DNA of 64,000 bases from contig NZ_AUCT01000010.1 of NCBI RefSeq assembly GCF_000429905.1, positions 1 to 64,000 of the forward strand, in the 5' to 3' direction. The notes under the pieces are model-generated. The model saw only the letters and a list, made by a program, of their open reading frames with translations. It was not told the DNA's origin and ran no database searches. This DNA comes from Desulfatibacillum aliphaticivorans DSM 15576. Its GTDB lineage: Bacteria; Desulfobacterota; Desulfobacteria; Desulfobacterales; Desulfatibacillaceae. The stretch's first letter is position 1, and each line of letters begins with the position of its first letter. Position numbers and translations under genes: made by a program. Below, piece after piece: positions 36,965 through 46,367 of this stretch.

Positions 36965-39900
36965 CTAAAAACCTCTCACAAATTCCACAGAGTTTGAATT
37001 GTTCGATTTTTCCCAATACAAAACCTTTTCTTTTTCACTATTATAAGTAAGAAGTCGAACATCTTTGATGGGAATTCGTTTATCAAAAATCTCGTCTTTG
37101 TATCCGTCGGTCTTAGTAACAATCCAAGATTTCGTTCTGTTGTTATAAAGGAACTTTAGATTTTGTACCTGAACCCTGCCCTTTTGTTCTGTGACTTCAT
37201 GGTTTACAATCAAGATAGATGATAAATTACGGAAATCTTTGTCCAAGGCTTTAATATAAATCTTGACATTTTCTGGAGCCACTGCCACAGCCTCATCAAA
37301 ATAGTTGGTCAAGTCAATTTCTCCTGGAATCGAAGAAATACGCCCCTCTACGTCAAAACGCGTTACAGTTGCTATATATCGGTAGGTCTTAGCTCCATTA
37401 CTAACACGTTGCAATCGCAGGAATCCCATGGCTAACCCTTTTGAATTGAAAAACGTGTCTGAAGACAGAACGGCATCACTGGAACCTTTCGAATGATATA
37501 AAATTTCTTCCTTGCAGCCACTGTTATTGGGCAAATAGGCGATACCCGCCCCTTTAGATAGACAGCACAATGAGTTCCCAAATTTTATGAGATTTACCCC
37601 ACCATCACTTGCGCTCTCATCCTTACTCGTTTGCCAATGCTCGGGTTTCAATAAATGAAGTTTATGGATTTCTTTTGGAGGCGCATCGGTATTCAAAACC
37701 TTTTCCAAAAGGCGAGCGGAACCCTTTGCTGAGAACAAACAGGCTAAATAGGAAGTGTCTGTAAACTCTATGGTTAACGCAACCAAATCTCCTTGCCTGC
37801 CGTCAAAACTAATTAGCTTCCACTCCATCTCCCTATGGGAAAAAGTTAGAACCTCGATAGGACTTATCTGGACTGCAAAATAATCAAGGGTCTCATCTCG
37901 CCCTCCAATGGTCGGCGCAGAATTCAATTTGATTGGAGTACCAACAAATTGCCCGTTGGTTTTGCAGCATGTTTGAAAGTAAAACGGTCCCGACTTCATT
38001 TCATCTTCAGGGCCCATCAGAATGTACATATATGGCGACTGCAATAACGGGCTAAAACAACTTATAATAACATTGCCTTGCATAGGACTGATACTTACTG
38101 TATTGGTAGTGTAACCTGAAAATACTTCATCATTTCCCTCCAATCTTTCAAACTCGCCAGAAAATAAATCGGTTAAATAGTAAATATATGGATTTCCAGC
38201 TTCTACGCACCGCAAGGATCCACCATTATTTTCATTAACTGTCAGCGTGACTGATAAGTCCTGTGTTCGTTCGAGTGCCAGCACCACTCCCTCTTTCTTA
38301 GATAAATCCGTTTTATGTTCAAAAGGTTCTGCGTGAAAACCCATCATTTCCAAAACCTTTTTTGCCAGGTCGGATTCAACGCCAATCAAATGAGGAAGTG
38401 GATGGTTTTGAACCACCAAATCGTTATCGCTCAATACAATTTCAAGGTAGTTCTCAAAATTGGAAATATTTCTCATCTTGTTCCTGTATTTGCTTGTTAC
38501 ATCAGTTTCTGTCAGAAACTTGGCAATCGAAGGCTCCCATCTAACTGGAATCACTTCAATTTCATTCATACCGGCAATGCAATCTATTTGATCTCCTAAA
38601 GAAAAAAGAGTATTGTTATATTTAATTCCAATTTCAACATCGGGAAATATTCCTTCTTTATTCGTCACAGTAAAACTTCGAGGTCTTTTTACCTCTTGAT
38701 TAACAATCAGGGTTAAACACTTGTCTTTATTGAATTTGCTGTCCAGCACTATTCCTTTCTCTTTTTTAGTTTCGTTGCTGTATGCAACTGAACAAATTTT
38801 GAACCCTAAAAGACCAGCCGCTTTTTGCGCATAATTTATGGTTTCTCCCTCAAAATTCGGTCGTATTGAATTTGATTCAATTTTAAGATCATTCGGCTCA
38901 AGATTGATTCGTTCTCCATTTTTGATGACTCCTATGTTTTTCTTAACCGCAGAGTACTTTTGTGTAACTGTATATTCTCGCATTGCACGGGCGACATCGT
39001 CAGTCCAAGCGACGGGTTTGACCTCAATAGATTTTACCTCTTCCACATATGGAATTTCTGCGTCTAAGTCATATGTCCCGCCATTGTATACCACCTTAAT
39101 CTCGACATCTTGCAAAATATATTTTGGCTTGGTGACTGAAAAGTGCTTTGGTTTAGCAACCTCAGGAAGGTCTACCACAAGAGTTGTTTTTCCTTGAGCA
39201 GCGCAAACGAGGGGCTTTATTTTTGCTTCAATATCGCCTTCTATCCCATTCCCGTATTTAATGCCCACATGAAGGTTTCTGCCATTTCTAACGTAATCAT
39301 TAATAAGCTCTACTTTTCCAGATTTTACTGTTTCTCCATTGACTACATTTCCCATATGCACATGGCCGATGCATTGATTTCCGTTCTTATCTGAATACAG
39401 AGAGACCGTGGCCTCCAAGCCGGAATCAATTAACGCGTCCGTCGACCTAATAAAAACAAAAGGAGATTTGTCTATGAATGGAAAATCACTTGGTAGATTG
39501 TTTACGCCTTCAAACATATTCGGGGAAGGGAATCGCTCCTTAACCCTCGCGACAAAATAATGCAAATTCAAAAGGTTGGGCTTGTAAGGTACGATAATAC
39601 CTCTTGCTGCATCCCAAAAACGCTCTTCCTTAGCCTGGCCGTTGGCTGTTGTATAAAGCCCTAAATGACTGCCTTTATTATATTTAATGTAGCCCTCTTC
39701 ATTTCCGGCCCCCATCTCCCCTACGCCATAACACCCATGTGCAATCAATAAAGACTGTGCTCCTCTATCGCGGATAGTCTTATCAATATGGAGGTTCAAC
39801 TCATCAATATTTAAAAGATCAACAAACTCACCGTTTGGAAGCACCTTAACATTACTTGTAAGCATTGCATTTTTTATCGCGTGGGAATGGGTATAAATAA

Positions 39901-40264
39901 AAAGAAAATCCCCTTCCCCCAAAATAGTAATTTTCTCGTCAATCAATCTCTGGATAGTATCATCCTCTAAAAATTTGGATCCATAGAACTTTTCATCTGG
40001 GCAATTAATGCTAAACTCCTGACGTGGAGCGGAGTCTCCATAATAAATAATGGTTTGATCAAAATACTTGTTTATCACATCGTACATGCCCTGGAGGACG
40101 CTATGGGCATGGTCCAGATTATCAATTCCAGCAGCGTTTTTCGCTTCTTTATCAAAAACTTTAGGCGCGCCGAAAAGCATGGCATATCTATTTCCGGCGT
40201 GAACCGTTGAAGTCAAAGCCATTGCCATAAAGATTATAGCAAATATGGCAGCTATTTTTCTCAT
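36965..40264 (-). CDS. Exported caspase-like (clan CD) peptidase with PASTA-like repeats
   Basis: The 1099-residue protein has a signal peptide (1-23). Residues 24-290 carry a caspase-hemoglobinase-like fold: the strand FLFIYTHSHA with His126/His128 and the strand LLIAHGCYG with Cys178 have the order and spacing of the clan CD His-Cys dyad (C13/C14). Two later modules (about 461-525 and 611-675) show the PASTA pattern of A...A..LGF........KKEGVVL.......LTLTV, which in other proteins binds peptidoglycan or muropeptides. The C-terminal 400 residues are strand-rich. A secreted caspase-like peptidase with wall-binding repeats is unusual. Catalytic activity is inferred from the dyad alone. Confidence 0.75.
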   Translation of the reverse strand: MRKIAAIFAIIFMAMALTSTVHAGNRYAMLFGAPKVFDKEAKNAAGIDNLDHAHSVLQGMYDVINKYFDQTIIYYGDSAPRQEFSINCPDEKFYGSKFLEDDTIQRLIDEKITILGEGDFLFIYTHSHAIKNAMLTSNVKVLPNGEFVDLLNIDELNLHIDKTIRDRGAQSLLIAHGCYGVGEMGAGNEEGYIKYNKGSHLGLYTTANGQAKEERFWDAARGIIVPYKPNLLNLHYFVARVKERFPSPNMFEGVNNLPSDFPFIDKSPFVFIRSTDALIDSGLEATVSLYSDKNGNQCIGHVHMGNVVNGETVKSGKVELINDYVRNGRNLHVGIKYGNGIEGDIEAKIKPLVCAAQGKTTLVVDLPEVAKPKHFSVTKPKYILQDVEIKVVYNGGTYDLDAEIPYVEEVKSIEVKPVAWTDDVARAMREYTVTQKYSAVKKNIGVIKNGERINLEPNDLKIESNSIRPNFEGETINYAQKAAGLLGFKICSVAYSNETKKEKGIVLDSKFNKDKCLTLIVNQEVKRPRSFTVTNKEGIFPDVEIGIKYNNTLFSLGDQIDCIAGMNEIEVIPVRWEPSIAKFLTETDVTSKYRNKMRNISNFENYLEIVLSDNDLVVQNHPLPHLIGVESDLAKKVLEMMGFHAEPFEHKTDLSKKEGVVLALERTQDLSVTLTVNENNGGSLRCVEAGNPYIYYLTDLFSGEFERLEGNDEVFSGYTTNTVSISPMQGNVIISCFSPLLQSPYMYILMGPEDEMKSGPFYFQTCCKTNGQFVGTPIKLNSAPTIGGRDETLDYFAVQISPIEVLTFSHREMEWKLISFDGRQGDLVALTIEFTDTSYLACLFSAKGSARLLEKVLNTDAPPKEIHKLHLLKPEHWQTSKDESASDGGVNLIKFGNSLCCLSKGAGIAYLPNNSGCKEEILYHSKGSSDAVLSSDTFFNSKGLAMGFLRLQRVSNGAKTYRYIATVTRFDVEGRISSIPGEIDLTNYFDEAVAVAPENVKIYIKALDKDFRNLSSILIVNHEVTEQKGRVQVQNLKFLYNNRTKSWIVTKTDGYKDEIFDKRIPIKDVRLLTYNSEKEKVLYWEKSNNSNSVEFVRGF

Positions 40265-40277
40265 TTTAAACCCCCAA

Positions 40278-41759
40278 CTACCTAAAATTTATAGGTTTTG
40301 AAACGGCCAAAACACTTAGACCACCGTTACTAATTTCCCTGGTGATAAAATTAACACACTCGTTGTCACCATTGAGGCATGAAACCTGAAACCTATGCTC
40401 CAAAAGATAGACTTTGAAGAACATATCAGATGGCGGCTTTACGCCCGCTTTTCCCCAATCAATGGTCAGGGTTTTTTTCTGGAACTTATCAATATAGGAA
40501 TCGTTGTGGCGTATTAGCGGATAGGGGTAATCAGGTTCATTTCCATAATCAACTTCTAGTAAAACGTACCCCTCATGGCTGGACTCCACTTCCAAAGAAA
40601 TTTTGTCATCTAAAAATCTTTTTGAAACAATGTTAATTGCTGGCTTTGACTGTTTATTATCTACCCAATAAATTTGGGACAAACAGTCAAACTCATCTCT
40701 TTTACCCAAGATAACTTTACCGTTTACTCGTTCCACCGAATGAAAGTTTACTATTAATCCCAAGGCCTCTAACTCACTATTACTTCTTATAATATCGCCT
40801 CTTTTCACCAACATTGCGTGAGTGGCTGTTGCCGGCGCAAAAACGGCTTCACCATTATACAATTCGTTAAAAATTTTCCATGTTTCCACTCTGGGAATAA
40901 CTGAAACTTTGGTTCCCATACCAAAGAGATTGATCGCGTTCTCAATGTGATCAGGTAACTTAGATTTAATGTTTTCAGGCAATGATTCATCTATAATCAT
41001 ATCCAAAACCAACGGCCGCTCTGGATTTACAGCGTTATACCTACACAATAATGCAACGCCCATTATTCTTCCCAAAGATGCAGCATCGGCTGCTGGAGAG
41101 TCAGGGTAGCCTGAAATAAATTGGTAATCGCCTAACTTCCTTCCGCCATCTTTTGCGTAAAACTTATCGACGTTTCGATATTTTTCAGCCTTGAGAATTT
41201 TCTCGATTACACATGCTGCAGTATCAAAAGCTCCCTCTGCATTCCTTATCACCACTGTCAGTTTAACATCCTCATCGCTTTCACCGACATGGATATATCC
41301 AATGGATCTGGGCGCAGTTCTGCAAGGAAGTTGAGGTTTAATTCCTGGAGGGGGTTGAACATAATAGACAATATCGGTGTTCCCAAAAACATATGGAAGC
41401 ACACCTTCGGCACCATCAGTTGTCTTTTGCGCCTCAATCATTCCGCTTTCCAATTGCTTTCTGAGGCCATTCATTAACGTTGTCGTCTTTCCATAAGGAA
41501 TGCTAGGATAATCAGGGTTAGCAATAAGCAATAAAACCGGCAGGATATTCTCTGCCTTACAAACATCATATATTTCCTGGGCGCATTCCTGAATTTGTTC
41601 TTGATCGTCCTTCCTGCATTGCCTTTCTTTTGAAGAGATGCTGGAATCCCCGGAAAGGGAGGCACAGCCTGAAACAAATAGGCATAAAGCCATCATAAAT
41701 ACTGCGCACATCATGGTAGCCAAGCATTCTTTTACCTTATGACTTTTTTTGAATTGCAT
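40278..41759 (-). CDS. Outer-membrane lipoprotein of unknown family
   Basis: A 493-residue protein with a long basic/hydrophobic leader ending in the lipobox LFVSGC (Cys about 32), so it is lipidated; Ala-Ser at +2/+3 predicts outer-membrane sorting. The mature part is mixed alpha/beta with several cysteines (CRTAP, AACVIE, CLNGDNEC) and an FHSVERVNGKVILGK strand pair. Segments around 90-330 recall curli-assembly CsgG/DUF-type lipoproteins only loosely, and I do not claim that. A ggagga site precedes the ATG. It probably docks the system at the outer membrane. Confidence 0.72.
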   Translation of the reverse strand: MQFKKSHKVKECLATMMCAVFMMALCLFVSGCASLSGDSSISSKERQCRKDDQEQIQECAQEIYDVCKAENILPVLLLIANPDYPSIPYGKTTTLMNGLRKQLESGMIEAQKTTDGAEGVLPYVFGNTDIVYYVQPPPGIKPQLPCRTAPRSIGYIHVGESDEDVKLTVVIRNAEGAFDTAACVIEKILKAEKYRNVDKFYAKDGGRKLGDYQFISGYPDSPAADAASLGRIMGVALLCRYNAVNPERPLVLDMIIDESLPENIKSKLPDHIENAINLFGMGTKVSVIPRVETWKIFNELYNGEAVFAPATATHAMLVKRGDIIRSNSELEALGLIVNFHSVERVNGKVILGKRDEFDCLSQIYWVDNKQSKPAINIVSKRFLDDKISLEVESSHEGYVLLEVDYGNEPDYPYPLIRHNDSYIDKFQKKTLTIDWGKAGVKPPSDMFFKVYLLEHRFQVSCLNGDNECVNFITREISNGGLSVLAVSKPINFR

Positions 41760-41807
41760 GTCCTCCCTCCCTGCATGCCAACTATACTATTAACGCGAAA
41801 GATCAGC

Positions 41808-41831
41808 TGTAACAGTTGAGTACTTGTTACA
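41808..41831. promoter_or_regulatory. Inverted repeat in the longest internal gap of the operon
   Basis: tgtaaca (41808-41814) and tgttaca (41825-41831) form a seven-pair inverted repeat within the 140 bases before the lipoprotein gene. It could be an operator for an internal promoter or a processing hairpin separating the operon halves. Confidence 0.35.
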
Positions 41832-41899
41832 CTCAGCAGAAGTCGCTTCTTCCAAATATAAACAAAACAGACACTACCCAAAATTACTGTTCATAGGTA

Positions 41900-42559
41900 T
41901 TATAATTGATAATTCTGGTAAAACTCCAAACGCTCCTCGTCATTCTCAAAAATCTTAAAACTGGAAATGCTGTTAAGAGCTTTAATCATGTCCCTTAATT
42001 GGGGGGTAATGTCTAAATTGGGCGTGCCATTTTTCTTGATGACCTCAAGCATGTCTTTTCCTATAATAATTTTAACGTTGCTTTTAACTCTTGAACGCAA
42101 TGCATCAGAGATATTATTAGGATAGGTGTTGGCTTCAGGCCCCACGATTCCGGTATGGATCGGAATGTTCAAAACGACTCCTTTGTCGAAGACAATTTGC
42201 CCGGAAAAATCGTATTCCACTTTTCCTTCCCAATGTTTGGCGGTTTCGCCGTGGTAGGTGGTTGTCTTTTCAACTAATTCCTTTTCATCGAATTTTCCAG
42301 TCAGCTTTACCTCGAGAAGATCTAAATCCGAATTTTGCTTGTCTAATTCCCCCCTTAATTCCTCCGCGATTTCTTTTCCTATCTGGGAAATTACACTGTC
42401 TGGGTCCATGTCAAACCCGCCATGATTCAGGATGGGTTCCGTTTCGGCGCCTTTCATAGAGGAGGCCTTTTGCAGCGGGTCATTGGCATTAGTCGATTGA
42501 ACCGCAATGATCATAAATGCTGAAATTAACAGTGATGTGATAAGTCTCATTTTGGTCAT
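41900..42559 (-). CDS. Exported hypothetical protein
   Basis: A 219-residue protein with a signal peptide (MRLITSLLISAFMIIAVQST, cleavage near Ala-Asn). The mature part is charged with two helices and a strand-rich middle (KVEYDFSGQIVFDKGVVLNI). The ATG at 42559 comes two bases after the transglycosylase stop; an ATG at 42550 is an alternative with better spacing from agga. The longer frame to 42622 overlaps the previous gene and is rejected. Family not recognised. Confidence 0.7.
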   Translation of the reverse strand: MTKMRLITSLLISAFMIIAVQSTNANDPLQKASSMKGAETEPILNHGGFDMDPDSVISQIGKEIAEELRGELDKQNSDLDLLEVKLTGKFDEKELVEKTTTYHGETAKHWEGKVEYDFSGQIVFDKGVVLNIPIHTGIVGPEANTYPNNISDALRSRVKSNVKIIIGKDMLEVIKKNGTPNLDITPQLRDMIKALNSISSFKIFENDEERLEFYQNYQL

Positions 42560-42561
42560 TC

Positions 42562-43320
42562 CTATGCAGAAAAGCCGTAGTCCTTTTTTAAAATGGTTGC
42601 ATGCCGTAGGATGCGTTGGCAATAAACGTCCGGATCAATGGTTGTAGACCCATCTGTATAGTATATTTTACGCACGACCTTCTGGCCCTTAACGCCCTCC
42701 CTCCCTCTGTAGTAATATTGCAGGGCCATGCACCAGTCTTCATTTACTGATTTATCAAAATGTTGTTTTGGGTAGTCCTTAACTGACAAATCAAATTGCT
42801 TGCTTAGATAGTAGGCTCCTGCCATTATAGCCGTTTCCGGGTTGTTTCGGTTATCCCCAATATCTATGCCCCTTTCTTCTAACTCACATTGGATCTCCGT
42901 AAAAGTGGAATCTATAATTTGAGTCAGACCCTTGGCGGAAGACAATGGTTTTCCATTTTTGCCAATGGGAACGGCCTCAGGCCTACCTGAGGATTCCTGA
43001 TATATCAACCCGGCGATGATAGAAGGGGGGACTTTAAAGGTACGGGCAGCTTGCCAAACTTCTTTTTTGTATGGCACTACTGCTTTGGATATTATTTCCT
43101 TGTATTCTTTGGTGACGTTTTCAATGGGGCCGGTTTCGTTCTTGATGGAGTAATCTCTTTTATAAATCATCTCCCAGACCTCAAGATGTTTGCTGGCCTC
43201 CTTTAAAAGTTTCAATCCCTCTGACGCCGCAGCCATTCCGGAAAATATTATTGCCAGAATAATGAGCCAGCCCACACTATTTCCGAAATGTAAGATAAGT
43301 CGAGTTTTAATTTTACTCAT
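42562..43320 (-). CDS. Lytic transglycosylase (SLT/GH23-like)
   Basis: A 252-residue protein with an N-terminal hydrophobic segment (about 13-32) placing it in the periplasm. The catalytic glutamate is Glu109 in GLIYQESSGRPEAV, followed by SAKGLTQI (the GLMQ-type motif) and NPETAIMAGAYYL, then a final AYYR-like YYYRG segment; these are the four conserved motifs of family 1 lytic transglycosylases. The enzyme should cleave peptidoglycan glycan strands with anhydro-muramyl ends, opening the wall for assembly of a trans-envelope complex. It follows the ExbD-like gene by 15 bases. Confidence 0.92.
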   Translation of the reverse strand: MSKIKTRLILHFGNSVGWLIILAIIFSGMAAASEGLKLLKEASKHLEVWEMIYKRDYSIKNETGPIENVTKEYKEIISKAVVPYKKEVWQAARTFKVPPSIIAGLIYQESSGRPEAVPIGKNGKPLSSAKGLTQIIDSTFTEIQCELEERGIDIGDNRNNPETAIMAGAYYLSKQFDLSVKDYPKQHFDKSVNEDWCMALQYYYRGREGVKGQKVVRKIYYTDGSTTIDPDVYCQRILRHATILKKDYGFSA

Positions 43321-43335
43321 TTCATATCCTGTTTC

Positions 43336-43788
43336 TCACTTACTTTCCACAAATTGAACAGATACTCCGCATCTGTTTAATCTCCCAGTCAAATCCACGG
43401 CGTCCACTCCTGATATGGATTCGTCAGTAATGAGCACAAAAGCGGTAACATCCTCCTCTTTTACGCTGTCCGCATCATTAAGGGCTTTTCGCAGCCCGGA
43501 GAGATCTGAATCATTCAGCCAAAAATGATCACCGTGAAATAATAATTCCACCTTTCCGCTACGTTTTACCGTTTTTACCACTAAAGATTTATCAACAACC
43601 TTATTCGGATCAAGTATAGCGTTGGCTTCAACAGGGATGGCCGGCACCCCGCCGCCCCCGGGATGGATAGTCATTAAGGCAAATGAAAAAAGCAGCATAA
43701 CCATGAATAAATAGGCGAACAGGTCCTTGCCGGGATCCTGCAGCGCCAAAAAAGGATCTTCCCGCCTGCAGCCGAATCGCCTACCCAT
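43336..43788 (-). CDS. ExbD/TolR-like protein
   Basis: A 150-residue protein with a basic N-terminus, one transmembrane helix (LFAYLFMVMLLFSFALM, about 23-40) directly after an Asp-Pro-Gly-Lys-Asp stretch, and a periplasmic domain ending in VFVLITDESISGVDAVDLTG...CGVSVQFV, similar to the ExbD/TolR fold. The intramembrane Asp of canonical ExbD is shifted to the edge of the helix. The ATG at 43788 with gaggag overlaps the ExbB-like stop by eight bases. With ExbB it should form a proton-driven motor that pulls on envelope partners. Confidence 0.8.
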   Translation of the reverse strand: MGRRFGCRREDPFLALQDPGKDLFAYLFMVMLLFSFALMTIHPGGGGVPAIPVEANAILDPNKVVDKSLVVKTVKRSGKVELLFHGDHFWLNDSDLSGLRKALNDADSVKEEDVTAFVLITDESISGVDAVDLTGRLNRCGVSVQFVESK

Positions 43789-44374
43789 TATTTTTCTCCT
43801 CAAAAGCGGGATCTGGGTTTGCATCCGCTTCCATAAGGCATTTTAATAGGGAAGAGATTCTATGATTAATTTTTTTTTCAAATGCTTTGAGCCTTGGTTG
43901 TGTCCTTACAGCAAGAAAAAAGATAATAACGGCGCCTATAGCTGAGCTTAATAGTGACGTCAATAGAGCCGTGTTCAACCCCCCCTCAAAAGCCTGCGAA
44001 ATAGCTTGCGTCGCTACCACATTCTGAGTGCTCAACGCCTTAGTCATCTCCTGAAACGCAAAAATGGTTCCATAGATCGTCCCAAAAAAACCCAAAAGAA
44101 TGGCTGAATTGACTACGCCGCCAATGCTGGCGACCTGGCTTGATATTTCAGTCTCATATTCCAACCACACCTGGTCAACGCAAGAATCCACCCATGATTG
44201 ATGATAGTTTACGCCTGGCTCAATGGGCAATAAGTCATCGATCCATGTCATGTCTTCTCTGGCTCTCAATTCGCCCCACACCTTGATTATTTTATATAAG
44301 ATTGCTATTGCCAAGCATACAAAAAGCAATACGAAAACCAGATCAAGGCTTTTGTATAGTTCAGACGGCGTCAT
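43781..44374 (-). CDS. MotA/TolQ/ExbB proton-channel family protein
   Basis: A 197-residue membrane protein with three helices: about 11-30, 84-108 (ILLGFFGTIYGTIFAF) and 128-150 (LTSLLSSAIGAVIIFFLAV). The GFFGT..G..AF motif and the ISQAFEGGLNTALLTSLLSSAIG segment are the core TolQ/ExbB signature; the arrangement, with a short N-terminus and cytosolic loop, fits TolQ more than MotA. The GTG at 44377 is next to the ATG chosen. It should assemble as a pentamer around ExbD and convert proton flow to force. No TonB or TolA protein with proline-rich linker is evident next to it, except possibly the first operon gene. Confidence 0.92.
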   Translation of the reverse strand: MTPSELYKSLDLVFVLLFVCLAIAILYKIIKVWGELRAREDMTWIDDLLPIEPGVNYHQSWVDSCVDQVWLEYETEISSQVASIGGVVNSAILLGFFGTIYGTIFAFQEMTKALSTQNVVATQAISQAFEGGLNTALLTSLLSSAIGAVIIFFLAVRTQPRLKAFEKKINHRISSLLKCLMEADANPDPAFEEKNNG

Positions 44375-44551
44375 CACTTTCTACTTTCATTGTCTGTTGG
44401 ACTAAGAGCGCTCTCAAAAAATCAATATGCACTTTAAGGACAATGCGTTGAGTTTGAATCCCAACCCCAAAGGGATATTCACTCTCGTATTAAAGGCACC
44501 GATTTAAGGCGAGCTTTCTGAAAATAAAACTCTTGGTTCTGTTTTTGAAAC

Positions 44552-45256
44552 TTAAAGTCTGTTTACTATTTCGGGGTCAATGATTGTTTTATCCACTTGA
44601 GTGGGCGCATAACTGAGCCAAGCAAAAACCTGATCAATTCTGGAAACCATTTCATCAGGTACTAAGCCCATTTTTTCATTCTTTCTGTAGAGTTTCACTG
44701 CATCACTGCTTAAAAAGTCTAACTTTTCCTTGACAAACGAAGTACTGCCTGTAAAAGAGTCCACTTTAAACGATGGCGGATACTTGATGTTTTCTCTGAT
44801 TCTGTCGATTAACAAATCCACGCGCCCTATCCTGTCCTCCCATTTGCCGGCAGTTGAGTTGCTCAGTTCTTCAAATTCATCCTCTACGATTTGCTGGTCA
44901 GACGTCAACAACAGTTGAGCTTCCTCAGCAGTCATTTCATTGGCGACCAGTTCTTTTTCATATTTGCGCTTTACCAGCATTTTCTCAACCGCAAGTTGCT
45001 TTCTAAGCGTTGCTTCATAATCCTTGTAAACAATGGACTTATTGGCATGATAAACGGCTTCTTTGCAATCATTAAAGATGGAATCCTGCACAAGAAGGCT
45101 AATAATTTCTTTGTTGCTGATTTTGCTTGATTCTTCGTCAATCTCACGTTTAAGTTCCTTATTGCTTTCCTCATAGGATCCTGCAGAAGATTCCCCCACT
45201 TGAAAAGCCACTGCTAAAACCAATAACACACAAAAAACTATTCTATAATGGCGCAT
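44552..45256 (-). CDS. Exported coiled-coil-type hypothetical protein
   Basis: A 234-residue protein with a signal peptide (MRHYRIVFCVLLVLAVAFQV, cleavage near Ser-Ser-Ala-Gly). The mature region is charged and mostly helical, with heptad-like stretches between about 40 and 140. The ATG at 45256 follows aggga six bases upstream; the longer frame begins with another codon and lacks support. No family is recognised. It resembles the next upstream gene's product in style and may form part of the same periplasmic assembly. Confidence 0.72.
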   Translation of the reverse strand: MRHYRIVFCVLLVLAVAFQVGESSAGSYEESNKELKREIDEESSKISNKEIISLLVQDSIFNDCKEAVYHANKSIVYKDYEATLRKQLAVEKMLVKRKYEKELVANEMTAEEAQLLLTSDQQIVEDEFEELSNSTAGKWEDRIGRVDLLIDRIRENIKYPPSFKVDSFTGSTSFVKEKLDFLSSDAVKLYRKNEKMGLVPDEMVSRIDQVFAWLSYAPTQVDKTIIDPEIVNRL

Positions 45257-45315
45257 AATTATCTCCCTTACAAGATTACTCATCTAAGATGCCATTGTTA
45301 TTGCCAAAAAGCCCT

Positions 45316-46326
45316 CTAATCCAAAGTTAACCCTTTGTAGCGGGCCAATCTTTCATCGTTGCTTTCTCCAACATTGATGTTGGGCATTCCGCTTGGATTG
45401 TTTTTGTACTTTTCATCTAGTATACGTAAAGATTCCAAGCCTTCGTCTCTCATTAGCTTGTTCACATTATCCATTGCGGCTCCTGTTTTATCCATAGCTA
45501 AACTGAGATTCCTAAAAGCTATTATGCCTTCACGGAAAGACTTTGAGGCTATAATCATATCATCGCTGAAAGCCCCTGTATTCACCTGAGAAAACTTACG
45601 AAATAAGCGAATAAAATGACTATGGAACTTATCAGCGGCAGGGAGAAAACTATTTTTCATCAACAAGGCATTATCCTTCATTACCTTGTTGAATTGTTCA
45701 AGAAACTCGTTCTCCACTTTCATACTTTCATAGCTGACAATAATATTTTCAATTCTATCAAACTTTCTATCTATCGTATTTTGTAGCCTCGCCTTGCAGG
45801 AATCATTCCTACATCCTTTTTGTTCGTTAATAAGCCGTTTAATTTCTTTTTCTAAGGCTTCCTTGCCGCGAACCAGTTCACGACGCCTCTGTGGGATTTC
45901 GGCGTTCATTCCCCGCTCGGAAATGGCTTCAATCTCATCCACCCCTCTAATTACCATTTCTTTCAAGCTATTGACATTTTCAGTGGTGGATGAGGCATTC
46001 TTTGCCAAAGGGGAGTTCAACTTCACCACCGCAAGTCTAATTTTTAATGTGAGATTTTTACTCAAATCTTCAGGAACCTGGCCGTTGTAGCGGGATTCTG
46101 CCTCTTCCCATTCATTAATTATCTTGTCAATTTCAGTTTTGAATTCAACCATAGCCTTGGCAACTCCGTCTAACCCACTAACTGCATCCCCAGTAGCGTC
46201 TGTTATCCCCTTGATAGTTGTCACGGCTTGGTGAATGGATTCTTCCGTGGTGACTGCATGGCAAACAGGCGAAAACACCACTCCCATGAGCAGGATTGCC
46301 AAAAGAACTTTCCGTATTACTAACAT
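45316..46326 (-). CDS. Exported helical hypothetical protein
   Basis: A 336-residue protein with a signal peptide (MLVIRKVLLAILLMGVVFSP, cleavage near CHA-VTT) and a long, charged helical body with coiled-coil potential (about 30-250), including two cysteines in CRNDSCKAR. The start has ggagg five bases upstream. It may be a periplasmic rod. No family is recognised. Confidence 0.75.
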   Translation of the reverse strand: MLVIRKVLLAILLMGVVFSPVCHAVTTEESIHQAVTTIKGITDATGDAVSGLDGVAKAMVEFKTEIDKIINEWEEAESRYNGQVPEDLSKNLTLKIRLAVVKLNSPLAKNASSTTENVNSLKEMVIRGVDEIEAISERGMNAEIPQRRRELVRGKEALEKEIKRLINEQKGCRNDSCKARLQNTIDRKFDRIENIIVSYESMKVENEFLEQFNKVMKDNALLMKNSFLPAADKFHSHFIRLFRKFSQVNTGAFSDDMIIASKSFREGIIAFRNLSLAMDKTGAAMDNVNKLMRDEGLESLRILDEKYKNNPSGMPNINVGESNDERLARYKGLTLD

Positions 46327-46367
46327 GCCTTCCTCCTTGATTAGTGGAAATATGGGCCTTTTACTAT

